Source of the DNA: Cocos nucifera
Taxonomy: Eukaryota; Streptophyta; Magnoliopsida; Arecales; Arecaceae
Assembly: GCA_006176705.1 (NCBI GenBank)
Contig: QRFJ01003310.1
Location: 62,001 to 126,000 of the forward strand
Length of the DNA stretch: 64,000 bases
Direction: 5' to 3'
The notes below the pieces were generated by a model. That model did not search any database and was not told the origin of the DNA. It saw nothing but the letters and a program-made list of their open reading frames with translations. Below are positions 1 to 12,049 of the stretch, piece by piece (within the stretch, counting starts at the first letter, position 1; each line of letters begins with the position of its first letter). Both the position numbers and the translations under genes were made by a program.

Positions 1-715
1 TCAGAGTTCAACTATCAACTCTGATTAGGTTGTCCACATTGTATTTAAAAATATCAAATCGACCTGATGGATTATCCTGGCCAAGATTTTGCTATATTGA
101 AATATAGTGATACATTATTCTCCAACTCTTGGAGTGGTCAATCCCATCTTGATCACACACCAAGTTCATAAGTACTTGACTATGCCCAAAAGCCTTTCAT
201 TATTGAATTAGAAATTCAGTTAGTTCGATACTAAAGCATAGTGAGTTGCTTGTAAGTCACTGAGGCGATCTCTGGTCTAAGGGATACTTATACCTATATA
301 CCATCAGAGACACAGACAGTCTCAATAGCATAATGCTCTGAAGTTGATTGCATTCAATGATGGTGTACCCATACATCTCATCTGTATGCCATACCAATGT
401 CTCCATACTCCTTGGTTAAGAGGACAATCAATCCATATGGCATACAGTGACCAATGCTCGATAGATGCTATCATCCTAATTAATAGCCTATTATTTGGTC
501 ATGAACAAATTTAAGGACTAATCGATAAATCCTCTCTTTATCGAAGCTAAATAGTCCTAAGGACTTCATCAGAATAATGGAGTTCATTAGAAGATAAATA
601 CTTTATGATAAAAAATATTAAAAATATATTTTATTTATTAATGAATTAATTACTGATACAGTATAGCTCGACCATCAATAGACTGACGATTGACTTTGGG
701 ACATATTTTTCAACA
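1..715 (-). repeat. Copia-type LTR fragment, cut by the window edge
   Basis: On the minus strand the segment begins TGTTGAAAAATATGTCCC, the kind of start seen in several plant Ty1/copia LTRs, and it runs to the left window edge without reaching an end. There is no reading frame of note. It is unrelated in sequence to the 2.3-kb copia-A LTRs that follow. A full element or a solo LTR cannot be told apart because the other end lies outside the window. The boundary at 715 rests only on the CAACA end on the plus strand. Confidence 0.55.
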
Positions 716-969
716 GTCCTTAGGGGACTCGATTATAGAGTCGGCTTCTATGGCATCAGGCGGACTTTGATTTTAGGTGGAGCACCTTGCAGAGGTGGCT
801 TCACCAGTGGAGATGAGCAGTGGAAGGTAGCTACTTTCACTGTTCAAACTCGCCCGGATGAGGTTTATAATGCCTACTAGTTGAAGTTCGGTCGTGTCAT
901 CATGCCTTGGTCTAGTCGCACCGAGATTGAACATATTGCCAAACTTTGGTAGGAGCGACTTTATCACCA
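716..969. other. Unassigned segment between LTR fragment and integrase fragment
   Basis: This stretch is less AT-rich than its surroundings. Frames on both strands are short or broken; the longest is a minus-strand frame of about 70 codons. I could not match it to gag, pol or an LTR of the other elements. It adjoins the C-terminal tail of the chromovirus integrase, so it may be the element's 3' untranslated part or an unrelated captured fragment. Confidence 0.3.
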
Positions 970-1626
970 ATAGGTCTAGCTCTACGTGCATGGAGTTTCT
1001 TGATGATTTTTTATGGAAACTATTCTAGCCTTACTTGAATCATAATATAGTCTCCCTCAGTAAAGTTATAAGATCTACGATGTGAATCTATAAGCTGCTT
1101 ATATATTTGATTGCTGACATTAATTTTATTTTTAATATGTTCTATAGATCCTTAAGATGCTGTGTAAATGATTCAGCATTTTCTGATGATCTAGCATGCC
1201 ATGGTAATGAGATTAAGTCCACTGATTTATGGGGATGATAACCATGTACAACTTCAAATGGTGTCTTACCAATAGACCTATTGATAGAATCATTGTAAGC
1301 AAACTCGACTCGGGATAAGATTAAATCCTAATTACTGCATTATTCTCCTACAAGACTCCTAAGAAGGTTGTCTAAACTCCTATTAACCACTTTAGTCTGG
1401 ACATCAATCTATGGGTGATATGCAGATGAGAAATTAAGTTTTGTTCCTAGCAAATGCTATAATGTTTTTAGAAATAACTCAAGAATCCGACGTCATAGTC
1501 TAAAATAATGGACTTAGGTAGACCATGCAATCTCACAATCTCATCAAAGTATATGTAAGCTACTTTGGATGCATCTGAAGCTTTAGGACATGATAAAAAG
1601 TGGGCCATTTTTGGAAACCTATCTAC
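970..1626 (-). pseudogene. Chromovirus integrase C-terminal fragment (Ty3/gypsy)
   Basis: Minus-strand translation in two frames gives the distal integrase: a VEFAYNDS block, KTPFEVVHGYHP, an AESFTQHLKDL helix, YKQLIDSHRR, FTEGDYIMI, and KKLHARRARP at the end. These follow the order seen in chromovirus (Reina/CRM-like) integrases. A stop after HLKDL and a frameshift break it. Its first part, 1316-1626, repeats the start of the second gypsy copy at 25697-26003 with scattered substitutions. It ends abruptly at TCTAC, where copia-A LTR1 begins. No chromodomain is recognisable after the KKLHAR block. Confidence 0.75.
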
Positions 1627-3903
1627 TAAAGGAAAATCCTGAATTTTTTAGATCAGGTTCCTTCAGATCTGATTAGATCGAGAGGCATATTTCAAAAATT
1701 TTCTCTTAGATTCTAATCAAATCTGACACTTTTCAAATTTAATTTTACGATATGATAAATAAAAAAATTAAATTAAACTAAAACTAAATTAATTTTATCT
1801 TGATTTTGGGTAATCCGATTATCCATTGATGATCCTGCGGAACCTCTGAGGTTCTGGATCTAGGCACGCAAGCACCTGGCCACTACCGTTATCCACTCGA
1901 ATTGAATCTAGAGATCTTCTCATTCTCTTTCTTTTTTACAAAAATCAGATCTAGATATGATTTGGAGGATCTTCAAAACTTCTTCTAAAGATCATCCATC
2001 GTCTCTGCAGTAGTGCTGCCTTCTTTCTTTTTCGTCAGCCTTTTCTTGCCAGTCTCACACTAATCTAAAGGCCCAACTTCCTTGGGCGTGGAGAGGAGAG
2101 ACAGGGCTAGATGGTGGCATGGAGAAGGGAGAGGGATAGCCTTAGGGCATGGGCTAAGAGGAACTTATTAAAAAGTGGGCGCAGACATTGTCTATTTATA
2201 GACTCTACTGCGCCATGTAGTGCTGCATCACCCCGGCCAATCACGTTGCTTCGTACAATCAGATCTAAATCTGATTGATGGAATAACATCACCTGATCCA
2301 ATCAGATGAGAGGCCCATAGATTCATCCTAAGGTGGCGCCTAAGACTGGTCAAAGTCTATAGGTGAGGGTCACCTAGTTTGAATCCAACAAGCAACCTAG
2401 AGTCCCATCCGTATGGGACTCCAGCATCCCTATCCATGGGCGCACGCCATCCTAGGCGTGCACCCTCTTCTTTTCAATTTCTAGAGAGGGGACAAGCCCC
2501 AATCTGCTCTCCAATAAGTGCATGACACATGGGCAGATGTCTAAGGGTCAAAGGTCAATGTTTGACCAAGTCAAAGTACAAGAAATGGCAGGTAACGAAA
2601 AATGGCAGGTGTGTCTCAAATTTATCTCATAAATTAAGACAACCCTTTTTTGACTTGGACAAGCTTCAGTCAGATCAGGTAAAGATACCTGAGTGAGCAC
2701 AAACTCATTTGGCTCAGTCGAGACAACTTTTATGATAGAAAAAGGAGAACGTTAGGCTCAATCGTGTGCTAGCACGATTTTCCTTGAACCTAATTGAATC
2801 TTATTCAAATCAATTAAACTGGATTAATCCAATTGATAATATCCAGATCCAAACCCTTGTTTGTGCATGACCCAGTTAGGTTCAATTCTGTATGGTAATG
2901 TGATATGTCATGATCTCCATCATCGAAACTCCTTTTGATGGATCAGAACTCTTCTGATTCAGACAATTAGAATGATCGATCATCTAAATCATTCTAGTTG
3001 CTCCCAAAATCCACCAGTGACATCTAGCAGCATATAGTGGTAACCCATCAAAACTAAAAATGAACCTCTTGGTGTAGCTACTTAGGTGATTAAATTCTTC
3101 TATCTTGAGCCCTGATCAGATTATGGTTAAGGTGAGCTCGTCAAACCCTAATTTCTATCATATGATTTAATCATTCGATTCAAGCCTGATGCGAAAACCT
3201 TAATAGAAACTCTTTCTATTATTTCACACTCGGCCATGGCCATGGGCTTATGGACTGGATTCTCATGATCATAATAGGGCTTGTCCTCTTCTACCGAGGT
3301 AGATAGATTCCATCTTGGTGCAATCCAATTCCTACAATGAACATGCTATAGCCAACATACACCTCAAGGTTTCGAATGGCTAGAAGATCGAGTCATGGTA
3401 TAGTTAAACTATAACACCCTCAAGGTGAACTGTCGATGCACCTCAGGTCAAAGAACTAGACACACCACTGCAGCATCAAGTCAGTCATCGTCGAGAAGGT
3501 AGACCTCCTAAAGACTACTCAAGGTGGTCATGCTTAGTGCCCTCGTTCTCTAACGAGTACCTGTGCTCTCGCTTGGATGTCTCTACACCATAGACACAAG
3601 ACTCATCTACTATAAGAAGCAATTGTACACTAACCTTCCAGATCAATCTTTATCCTCATGATGATCCAATGGTGAGGAGCATTTTATGAGTTAATAAATG
3701 AAAATTCATGTCTTAAATTTTCAACTCTTGAAAATATGAATTATCATTACCATTAACTCAAGGAATGTATCACGAACACTAAATACACTTATGTGATAGA
3801 AAATAATCGATTTTATAATTTATAATTAAAATTATAATTTTGTTCTTAGAAGTGTATTATAAGTGTCAGCCAATTCTGGCTTCTAGGGCAGACATATCTA
3901 AAA
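1627..3903 (-). repeat. LTR1, 3' LTR of copia-A A1
   Basis: It is 2277 bp long. Its minus-strand start has decayed to TTTTAGATATGTC and it ends at TA where siblings have TGTTAGATAT and CA. A TATA box, TATAAATAGA on the minus strand, sits at 2191-2200. It shares its gag-proximal variant block (around 2090-2130) with LTR2 and with the solo LTR at 32873, which groups these three as one subfamily. Short plus-strand frames in it run antisense to the element and are not genes. Confidence 0.85.
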
Positions 3904-3917
3904 AACTCTCACTTGAC

Positions 3918-4391
3918 CTAAAGCCAATTGGCCACAAATCTAAGTCCCAACTTCTCAAGGTGGGCTTTAATCTTCTGCTGGCTCAACAAATTTGTAAGCG
4001 GCTCAGCCACATTGTCTGCAGAGTCGACTCTCTTGACCTCGACGTATCCCTTCTTGAGGTAATCGTGGATAAGGTGATATTGCTGCTTGATGTGCTTGAA
4101 TTTCTGGTGAGACCTTGGCTCCTGAGCAAGGGCTATGGTGCCATTGTTGTCACAGTACAGAGGAACGACATCTGATGGCATCACTCTGATCTCTACAGCA
4201 AACTTCTTATACCAGAATGCCTCCTTTGCAGCTTTTGATGCAGCAATGTATTCTGCTTCCATGATGGAATATGCTATTACTGTCTGCTTGAAACTCTTCC
4301 AACTGACAGCTCCACCATTGCACAAAAATAGACTCCCAGATGTCGACTTTCGATCATCTATATCGGACATAAAATCTGAGTCTGTATATCC
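3918..4391 (-). pseudogene. Copia-A A1 RNase H region
   Basis: A 150-codon frame (4370 down to 3918) carries the copia RNase H signature: SDIDDRKSTSGSLF, GGAVSWKS, the MEAEYIA motif with the catalytic Glu, LYCDNNGTIAL with the catalytic Asp, HLIHDYLKKG and EVKRVDSADNVAEPLT. It ends just before the 3' LTR. The catalytic motifs look intact here, unlike in A3, but the upstream RT is broken. The enzyme would remove RNA from RNA:DNA hybrids during reverse transcription. Confidence 0.85.
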
Positions 4392-5520
4392 CTAGACCTG
4401 GAGTTCTCCATTGCCAAAGATCAATAACATATCCTTAGTTTTTCTCAAGTACTTAAGGATACATTTCTCAAAAGTCCAGTGCTTTTCACCTGGATTTGAC
4501 TGATATCTCCTTATGACACTTACAGCATGGGCTATTTCAGGTCGTGTACATAACATGGCAGACATGAGGCTCCCTACTGCTGAAGCATAAGGGATCTTGG
4601 TCATGCGTTCTATTTTCTCAAGTGTGCTGGGGCACATCTTCTTGGAAAGATGAACGCCATGTCTGAAGGGTACCAAACCCCTCTTAGAGTTTTCCATGCT
4701 AAACAGCTTTAGCACTTTTTCTATGTACATTTTTTATGAAAGTCCTAGGATCCTATTTGGTCTATCTCTATAAACCTTAATTCCCATAATAAAGGTTGCT
4801 TCTCCTAGGTCTTTCATGGAGAATTCTTTAGATAACCATATTTTAACTATGGTCAACATGGAAATATCATTTTCAATAAGGAGGATGTCATTCACGTACA
4901 ATACGAGGAAGACAACAATGCTCCCACTGACCTTTTTGAAGATACATGGCTCCGCCTCATTTTTTATGAAACCAAACATTTTGATTACATCAAAAATGAG
5001 TATTCTAGCTCTGAGATGCTTGCTTAAGTCCATATATGGACCTTTGCAGCTTGCATACTTTGTGATCATCATCACTTGATGTGAAACCTAAAGGCTATTC
5101 CATATAGATATCTTTCTCAAGATAACCATTTAAGAATACCATTTTTACATCCATTTGCCATATTTCATAATCAAAATAGGCTGCAATAGCAAGCAATGTG
5201 CGAATGGATTTTAGCATAGCTACTGGCGAAAAGGTATCCTGATAGTCAATGCGTTCGCATTGACTATAATCTTTTGCCACTAATCTAGCTTTGAATGTCT
5301 CTATGTTTCCATCTGCACCAATCTTTCTCTTGAAGATCCATTTACATCCAATAGATACTATACCTTCTAGTGGATCTACCAAGGTGCAGACTTGGTTTGA
5401 GTGCATCGAGCCAATTTCAGACTTCATTACCTCTAACCATTTCTCAAAGTCGATATCTGATATCACCTTGTTATAAGTTTTGGGGTCATCACCATGAACA
5501 CCATTACCTATGAGGAACAT
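4392..5520 (-). pseudogene. Copia-A A1 reverse transcriptase, broken
   Basis: Three frames in series (5520-5095, 5075-4734, 4730-4392) cover the copia RT: GCKWIFKRKIGADG, YQDTFSPVAMLKSIR, EIWQMDVKMVFLNG with the first catalytic Asp, and KVSGSIVVFLVLYV. The active-site YVDD of the family is YVND here, so a catalytic Asp is lost. A gap in homology at about 5080-5095 and several frame changes separate the blocks. It is a dead relative of the A3 RT at 17251-18306. Confidence 0.85.
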
Positions 5521-6588
5521 TTCCTCTACTTCCTCTTAAATCATACCTATGTACCTCTCAGGAGGACGGAAAACTCTTTTCAATCTACGAGGTGGAGGAG
5601 GTAGTGCCTGGATTGGCTTAACCTAATTTGGTTCTATTTGGTCCTTAGCTCATTGCTTTTCTGAGACTTTCTTATCAAGCTTGATCTGCTTTCCAATGTC
5701 GCTATCTTGAATAAACTATTTTTGAAGAAAGATGGCATGTCAACTCACAATCACATTGTGATCTTCTGGAATGTAGAAATAATATCCTAATGACTCTTTA
5801 GGATATCCTATAAGTCGAGCTCTGAAGGACCTAAAGTCTAACTTATCCGCTTGTTGTCTTTTAACATGAGTCGGACAAACCCCAAATTTTGAGATGACTC
5901 AGACTCGATTTCTTACCATGCCATATCTCATACGGTGTGGTGGGAATGGTTTTAAAAGAAATCCTATTCAACAAGTATATTGCAGTTAACAAACAGTATC
6001 CCCAAAGAAAATCTGGGAGGTATGTGAAACTCATCATGGATCAAACCATATCTAGTAGGGTCTGATTCCTCCGTTCTGAGACCTCATTGAGTTGCGGTGT
6101 TCTAGGTGGAGTCCATTGAGAGATTATACCATTTTTCTTGAGATAGTCTAGGAATTTTTGACTAAGATATTCACCTCCTTGATCGATCGAAGAATCTTAA
6201 TAGATTTTTTAGTTTGGATTTCTACTTCATGTCTGAATTCTTTGAACATTTCAAAAGCTTCAGACTTATGTCTCATAAGATACACATACCCATACCTAGA
6301 TGAATCATCAGTAAAGGTTATGAAGTAGACAAAGTTGCCTCTAGCCGGCACATCAAATGGGCCGCACACATCTGTATGTACTAGGACAAGAAGATCCATG
6401 GCCCTTTCCCCATGTCCTACAAAAGGGAGTTTAGTCATTTTGCCATGAAGATAGGATTCACAAATTGGATATGATTCAAAAGTCAATGGAATTAATAGCC
6501 TGATTTTCTCTAATTTGTTAACCCTATCTTCTACTATATGACCTAATCATAGGTGCCATAGATATCTATCATTTGAACTATCCCTAGG
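5521..6588 (-). pseudogene. Copia-A A1 integrase, broken
   Basis: The clearest part is 6486-6148: CESYLHGKMTK (the CxxC of the HHCC finger reduced to CESY), HGERAMDLL, HTDVCGPFDVPARG with the first catalytic Asp, and FITFTDDSSRYGYVYLM. The second catalytic region, SDRGGEYLS in sister copies, is scrambled into SIKEVNIL by frame loss. Downstream fragments to about 5700 correspond to the NRVPSK, YEIWHGKKPS and GCPAYVK blocks of the C-terminal half. Confidence 0.75.
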
Positions 6589-7868
6589 TCATTTTGATTT
6601 TATGGCATTCACATTTTGCTCAAAATTAAAAATAGATACATCAACATGTAACTGATAAAGACCATTAATAAGGAAACCACTTGCAATTTTATTTCTTTCA
6701 TAAAGAATATTACAATGGTCCTTAAGAAAACTAATTACATAGCCTTCTACTACAAGGCAAGAAACAGAAATCAAATTCCTGCTTGCTGTAGGTACATAAT
6801 AATAGTCTTTTAATACTAAGTCTAATCCAGATGGTAGTCGAAGAGGGTATGTTCCCATGACCACGGTAGCAACCCTTGCTCTATTTTCGACACGCAGGAT
6901 CATCTCACCATCTCTCAGCCTCCTGCTATCCTCAAGACCTTGCATAGAAGTGCATAAATGAGCACTAGAACCAGAGTCAAGTATCCAATTGGATGTAGAA
7001 GAAATCATAAGGTTAGACTCAATAACGAGCATACCATCAGAAGGACCAGCCTCCTTCTTATTCTTCAGGGTGGCTAGGTATGTAGGATAGTTTCGCTTCC
7101 AATGGCCATCATTGTTGCAATGGAAACACTTTTCCTTGTCAGCGGCCTTCTTCAACTCTGCCTTTATCTTCTTTCCTCCTTCCATCTTTTGCTTTTTCGC
7201 AGACTTCTTCTTCTTGCCAAAAGACTTTCTCTTGGAAGAAGTTCGTTCCACAGCAAGCACTGAGCCTTTAGAACCTTTTATGAAAAGCTCAGCGGTAACC
7301 AGCATGTTCATAAGTTTGGCCAAAAAGTTTTGAAGTTTATGCATATGGTAGTTCATGATGAAATGCCCATAGCATCAGTTAAGGATTGTAGAATTATATC
7401 ATTCTACAGATCCAAGTCCAACTTCACTCTGTGCTTTTCAAGCTCTTCCAAGTCCTTGATCATCATTAGACAATGATCTTGGACTGACTGCCCATCATGC
7501 ATTTTAGCCTTGAATAGTCATTTAGTGACTTGATACTTGGCTGTGCGACTTTGTTCACCGAACATCTCCTATAGGTGAGCCAACATTTGACGAGCAGTTT
7601 TGATATCTTCATGTTGGCGCTGAAGCTCATCAGACATCAAGCCCAACATGTAGTATCTGGTCTTATTATCTTCGTCAGTCCACTTATCCAGAGACACTCT
7701 CTGTTCAGTAGATGGACGGACTGGTAAGGTGGAAGGGTCCTGGTCCAATACATGAGTTAACTTCTTGAAATCCAAAATAATTTTGATGTTGCAGAGCCAA
7801 TCCTTGTAATTTAGTCCGATCAGTCTATGGGTGTCCAGGATTCGTGCTAGTGGGTTGAATGCAGACAT
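6589..7868 (-). pseudogene. Copia-A A1 gag and protease, broken
   Basis: Gag starts at the ATG at 7868, with THRLIGLNYKDWL as the typical UBN2-like N-terminus. I chose this start over an upstream Met at 7886 because A3 begins at the same place. A frame break near 7569 and others to 7356 interrupt gag. The frame from 7356 to 6589 holds a basic linker, the knuckle CFHCNNDGHWKRNY (last Cys changed to Tyr) and the aspartic protease WILDSGSSAHLC with DSG intact. The Gag knuckle binds element RNA, and the protease cleaves Gag-Pol. Confidence 0.8.
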
Positions 7869-9748
7869 TTTCCTATAGAAAGTCAAAGTTTCTAGTTAGA
7901 TATTGTAATTAAGTCTTAACCAATTTATTTAGAGATTTTAATTTAAAATAAATTAGCACTAACTATTTTCTCAGATCTCTACACTTCCTTTGTAGAGATG
8001 TGAAAATCTCCATGATTATTGATTACTAGTGGATGGTGCGGTCCCACCAACTGACTCATCACCTCACCTAGCAGTTATTGGTGATGGGTTAGCCAATGAG
8101 TGAACAACTCTTGTTCAATGATTCATTAATCATGGTGCACCCAAACTTGATCTCTAATTCATGAATTGCACCATGTCCGAAATATTGATACACTCCTTAG
8201 TTAAGTTAGACCCACCATTTGCATAGATTGGATTCCTAATTGGGTCTCTCATCGTATCCAGAATATTGAGCCCAATTCATCCTCCAGCCTGTAGCATCCA
8301 ATGCCTAATAGACATGGTTGCATCTTTTCAGTACAACTGAACCACTGTAACCAGCCGCGAACAATCAACCTTGGAAGGGGCCCGCACATCTACAATGCTG
8401 GAAGACCTTAGACTTAATCTTTTCTTAAGGAGATTTGATTTAGATCTCATTAAACTAGACAACATAGTCATAACCATTATGACTAACCTAGTGGCATGGA
8501 TTAGCTCGAATTATTGACCACTTCAGATCAGAACTTGAGTCAACAAACATGGCCAGGTAAGTGAGACCGGTGGAAGGGATATGCCATTAACTCGACAAGA
8601 ATGCATTCGAGTTGAGTAGCTCCCAATTAAAAATCAGTCGATCATATCTGCCAGACTTACCTTAGATACCAAATTATTGAGATAGAACCAATTGGATTAG
8701 CCTACAATCCAGACTCTAACCACTGAGCCTAATTAGGTCTTAGCTTGATCGATCACTCATGTGACTCGACCTTGACCCAGACTTAATCCTATTAGGCTGG
8801 TCAATTTAAGTACTGTTGATCCCATCTAACCAACTCTTGATTTGGTTTGATCAACCGCTTAGACCTAATTGAGCTACCCAAGCTCCGAACCCAATTTTAT
8901 GAATATATCTTAGATCTAAAATTCTTAATTTTAGATCTAATTGATATTTCATAAACTTAATTCTCAATTAAGTTAGGGTTCTTAAATAAAACATGTAAAC
9001 AAGATCCTAGGATTTCAGGATCTAGGGATTTTGCAGAAAGTAAGTTTTCAATTTTCTGATTAAGGACGAACGCGCAGCACCCCTACACATCATAAGAACA
9101 TCCCATCGAATGGAAGGAGAGGGTCTTTAAACCCTACTTTGTTCTTATGACCAGACGGCCAAGGGGAACACCTTAATCAGAAAATATAACTAATCTACAA
9201 AACTAATTAGATCTAAGCATATATCTCATAAAAAATTGATCTAATTAAAACATATTTTGCATACATCTCATGTATCATGCATGCATGTTTTTTCAGATCT
9301 AAATTATCTCATAATCATCTAAAAAATTAAATTTAAATTTGATCATATCAAATAAAATTTAATCTAGACCCTTTTGTAGAACTATTCTACAACTAGTCTA
9401 AACATGCAACTATCATATCTCATATGAATAAATTAATTTTATTTTATTTTCTATTTTTAGATCTGATTATAATATTTATAATATCAAAAAATAAAAAATA
9501 AATAGATCTAAGAAAATCATAATTAATCAAACAAAAGTTATGATTAAACTAGACTACACATAAAATAATTCTATTCCTAGTCTAGTTATGTATCTCATAC
9601 ATATTAGATCTAGATTAATTTATTTTAATTTTTTTTAATTTTTTGATTTTAGATCTAATCACATCTCATGTGATATCTAAAATCATTAATTTATTAGATT
9701 AAATTAGATTTAAATAAATTTAATAGAAACCTGGACTCTGATACCAGT
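7869..9748 (-). other. Copia-A A1 5' leader and primer-binding site
   Basis: This is about 1.9 kb of non-coding leader between the 5' LTR and gag. The PBS is at 9735-9746, read on the minus strand as TGGTATCAGAGT. It matches the initiator-Met tRNA tail except for its last base, where A3 keeps TGGTATCAGAGC. A 10-bp inverted repeat, TCATAAGAAC at 9090-9099 and GTTCTTATGA at 9141-9150, encloses smaller hairpins and recurs in A3. A TGAACAA/TTGTTCA hairpin lies near 8101-8117. Nothing in the leader looks coding. Confidence 0.75.
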
Positions 9749-12044
9749 TGAAGCGAAAAAATCCTTGAATTTTTTGGGATCAGGTTCGTTTCAGATCTGA
9801 TTAGATTGAGAGGCGTAATTCAAAAAAAAATTTTTCGACCCTAATCAGATCTAACACTTTTTAGATTTAATTTTATGATCTAATAAATAAAAAAATTAGA
9901 TTAAATTAAAAATAAATTAATTTTATCTTGATTCTGGGTAATCTGATTACCCGTTGATGATTCTGCGGAAGCTCTGAGGTTCTGGACTAGCCATGCAAGT
10001 GCCTGGCCTCTACCGATATCCACTCAGGCTGAATCTAGAGATCTTCTCCTTCTCTTTTTTTTTTTTCCAAAAATCAGATCTAGATCTGATTTGGAGGATC
10101 TTCAAAATTTCTTCAGAAGATCACCTGTCGTCTCTGCAGCAGTGCTTCCTTCTTCCTTTTTCGTCGGCCTTTTCTTGCCTATCTCGCACTAATCTGAAGA
10201 CCCAACTTCCTTGGACGTGGAGAGGAGAGAGAGGGCCAGATGGTGGCATAGAGAAGGAAGAGGGACAGCCTTGGGGTGTGGGCTAAGAGGAACTTATTAA
10301 AATGTGGGTGCAGACATGGTCTATTTATAGACTCTACTGTGCCATGCAGTGCTACATCACCCCGGCCAATCATGTTGCTTCGTGCAATCAGATCTAAATC
10401 TGATTGATGGGATGACATCATCTAATCCAATCAAATGAGAGACCCATAGATTCATCCTAAGGTGGCGCCTAAGATTTGTCAAAGTCTATTGGTGAGGGTC
10501 ACCTAGTTTGAATCCAACAAGCAACCTGGAGTCCCATCCGTATGGGACTCCAGCATCCCTATCCATGGGCGCACGCCATCCTTAGGCATGCACTGCCCTT
10601 CTTTCTTATTCAATTTCTAGAGAGGGGACAAGCCCACTATTCTGCTCTCCAATAAGTGCATGACATATGGGCAGATGTTCCAAAGGGTCAAAAGGTCAAT
10701 GTTTGACCAAGTCAAAGTACAAGAAATGGCAGGTGATGGAAAATGGCAGATGTTGTCTCAAATTTATCTCATAAATTAAGACAACCCTTTTCTGACTTGG
10801 ACAAGCTCCAGTCAGACTAGGTAAAGGTACCTGAGTGAGCACAAACTCATTTGGCTCAGTCGAGATAACTTTTATGATAGAAAAAGGAAGAACGTTAGGC
10901 TCAATCGTGTGCTAGCATGATTTCCTTGAACCTAATTGAATCTTATTCAAATCAATTGAACTGGATTAGTCCAATTGATGATATCCAGATCAAAACCCTA
11001 ATTTGTGTGACCCAGTTAGGTTCAGCTCTACATGGTAATGCGATATATCATGATCTCCATCATCGACATCATCGAAACTCCTTTCGATGGATCAGTACTC
11101 TTCTGATTCAGACAATTAGAATGATCGATCAACTAAATCATTCTAGTTGCTCCCAAAATCCACCAATGACACCTACCAGCATATGGTGGCAACCCATCAA
11201 AACTAAAAATAAACCTCTTGGTGTAGCTAATTGTGTGATTAAGTTCTTCTATCTTGAGCCCCAATCAGATTAGGGTTAAGATGAACTCGTCAAACCCTAA
11301 TTTCTATCATATGATTTAATCAAGTCCGATGTGAAAACCTTAATAGAAACTCTTTCTATTATTTTACACTCTGCCATGGCCATGTCCTTATGGACTTGAT
11401 TCTCATGATCATCATAGGGTTGCTCCTCTTCTATCAAGGTAGATAGATTCCATCTTGGTGCAATCCAATTCATACGATGAACATGCTATAGCCAACATAC
11501 ACCTCAGGATTCCGAATGGCTAGAAGATCGAGTCATGGTGTAGCCAAACCATAATACCCTCAAGATGAACTGTTGATACAGCTCAGGTCAAAGAACTAGA
11601 CACACCACTGTAGCATCGAGTCAGTCATCGACGAGAAGGTAGACTTCCTTAAGACTACTCGAGGTGGTCACGCTCAGTACCCTTATTCTCTAATGAGTAC
11701 CTATACTCTCGCTCCGGTATTTCTATACCATAGACTCAAGACTCATCTACTATAAAGAAGTGATTGTGCACTAATCTTTCGGATCAATCATCATCCTCAT
11801 GATGATCTTATGGTCAGGGGCATTTTATGAGTTAATAAATGAAAATTTATGTCTTAAATTTTTAACTCTTGAAAATATGAATTATCATTACCATTAACTC
11901 AAGAGATGTATCACAGACACTAAATACACTTATGTGATAGAAAATAACATATTTTATTATTTATAGTTAAAATTATAATTTTGCCCTTAGAAGTGTATCA
12001 CAAGTGTCAGCCAATTCTGGCTTCTAGGGCACACATATCTAACA
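9749..12044 (-). repeat. LTR2, shared LTR of A1 and A2
   Basis: It is 2296 bp long. On the left it adjoins the PBS of A1, so it is A1's 5' LTR. On the right it adjoins the RNase H end of A2, so it is also A2's 3' LTR. Ends on the plus strand are TGAAGCG and ATCTAACA. The TATA element TATAAATAG (minus strand) is at 10321-10329. The W-box-like cluster (10690-10710) is reduced compared with LTR3. Its sequence groups with LTR1. Confidence 0.85.
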
Positions 12045-12049
12045 AACTT

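Larger units (their letters stand above)
1627..12044 (-). mobile_element. Copia-A element A1 (LTR1, gag-pol, LTR2)
   Basis: This is a full-length but decayed Ty1/copia element on the minus strand. In the sense direction it reads 5' LTR (9749-12044), PBS, about 1.9 kb of leader, gag, protease, integrase, RT, RNase H, polypurine region, 3' LTR (1627-3903). The gene order PR-INT-RT-RH identifies Ty1/copia, and the RT sequence resembles the Tork lineage. The outer base of LTR1 is TA instead of TG. The right-hand LTR is not flanked by host DNA. It abuts the 3' end of another copy (A2) and serves both, so no target duplication can be read for A1. Confidence 0.85.

Noticed and set aside
3840..4395. 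Plus-strand frames of 86-111 codons opposite the A1 RNase H
   Set aside because: They are antisense shadows of the copia RNase H frame on the minus strand, with no domain of their own.
9734..9750. Possible tRNA gene around GGTATCAGAGC matches
   Set aside because: Only the 12-14 base tRNA 3' complement is present. These are primer-binding sites next to LTRs, not tRNA genes.
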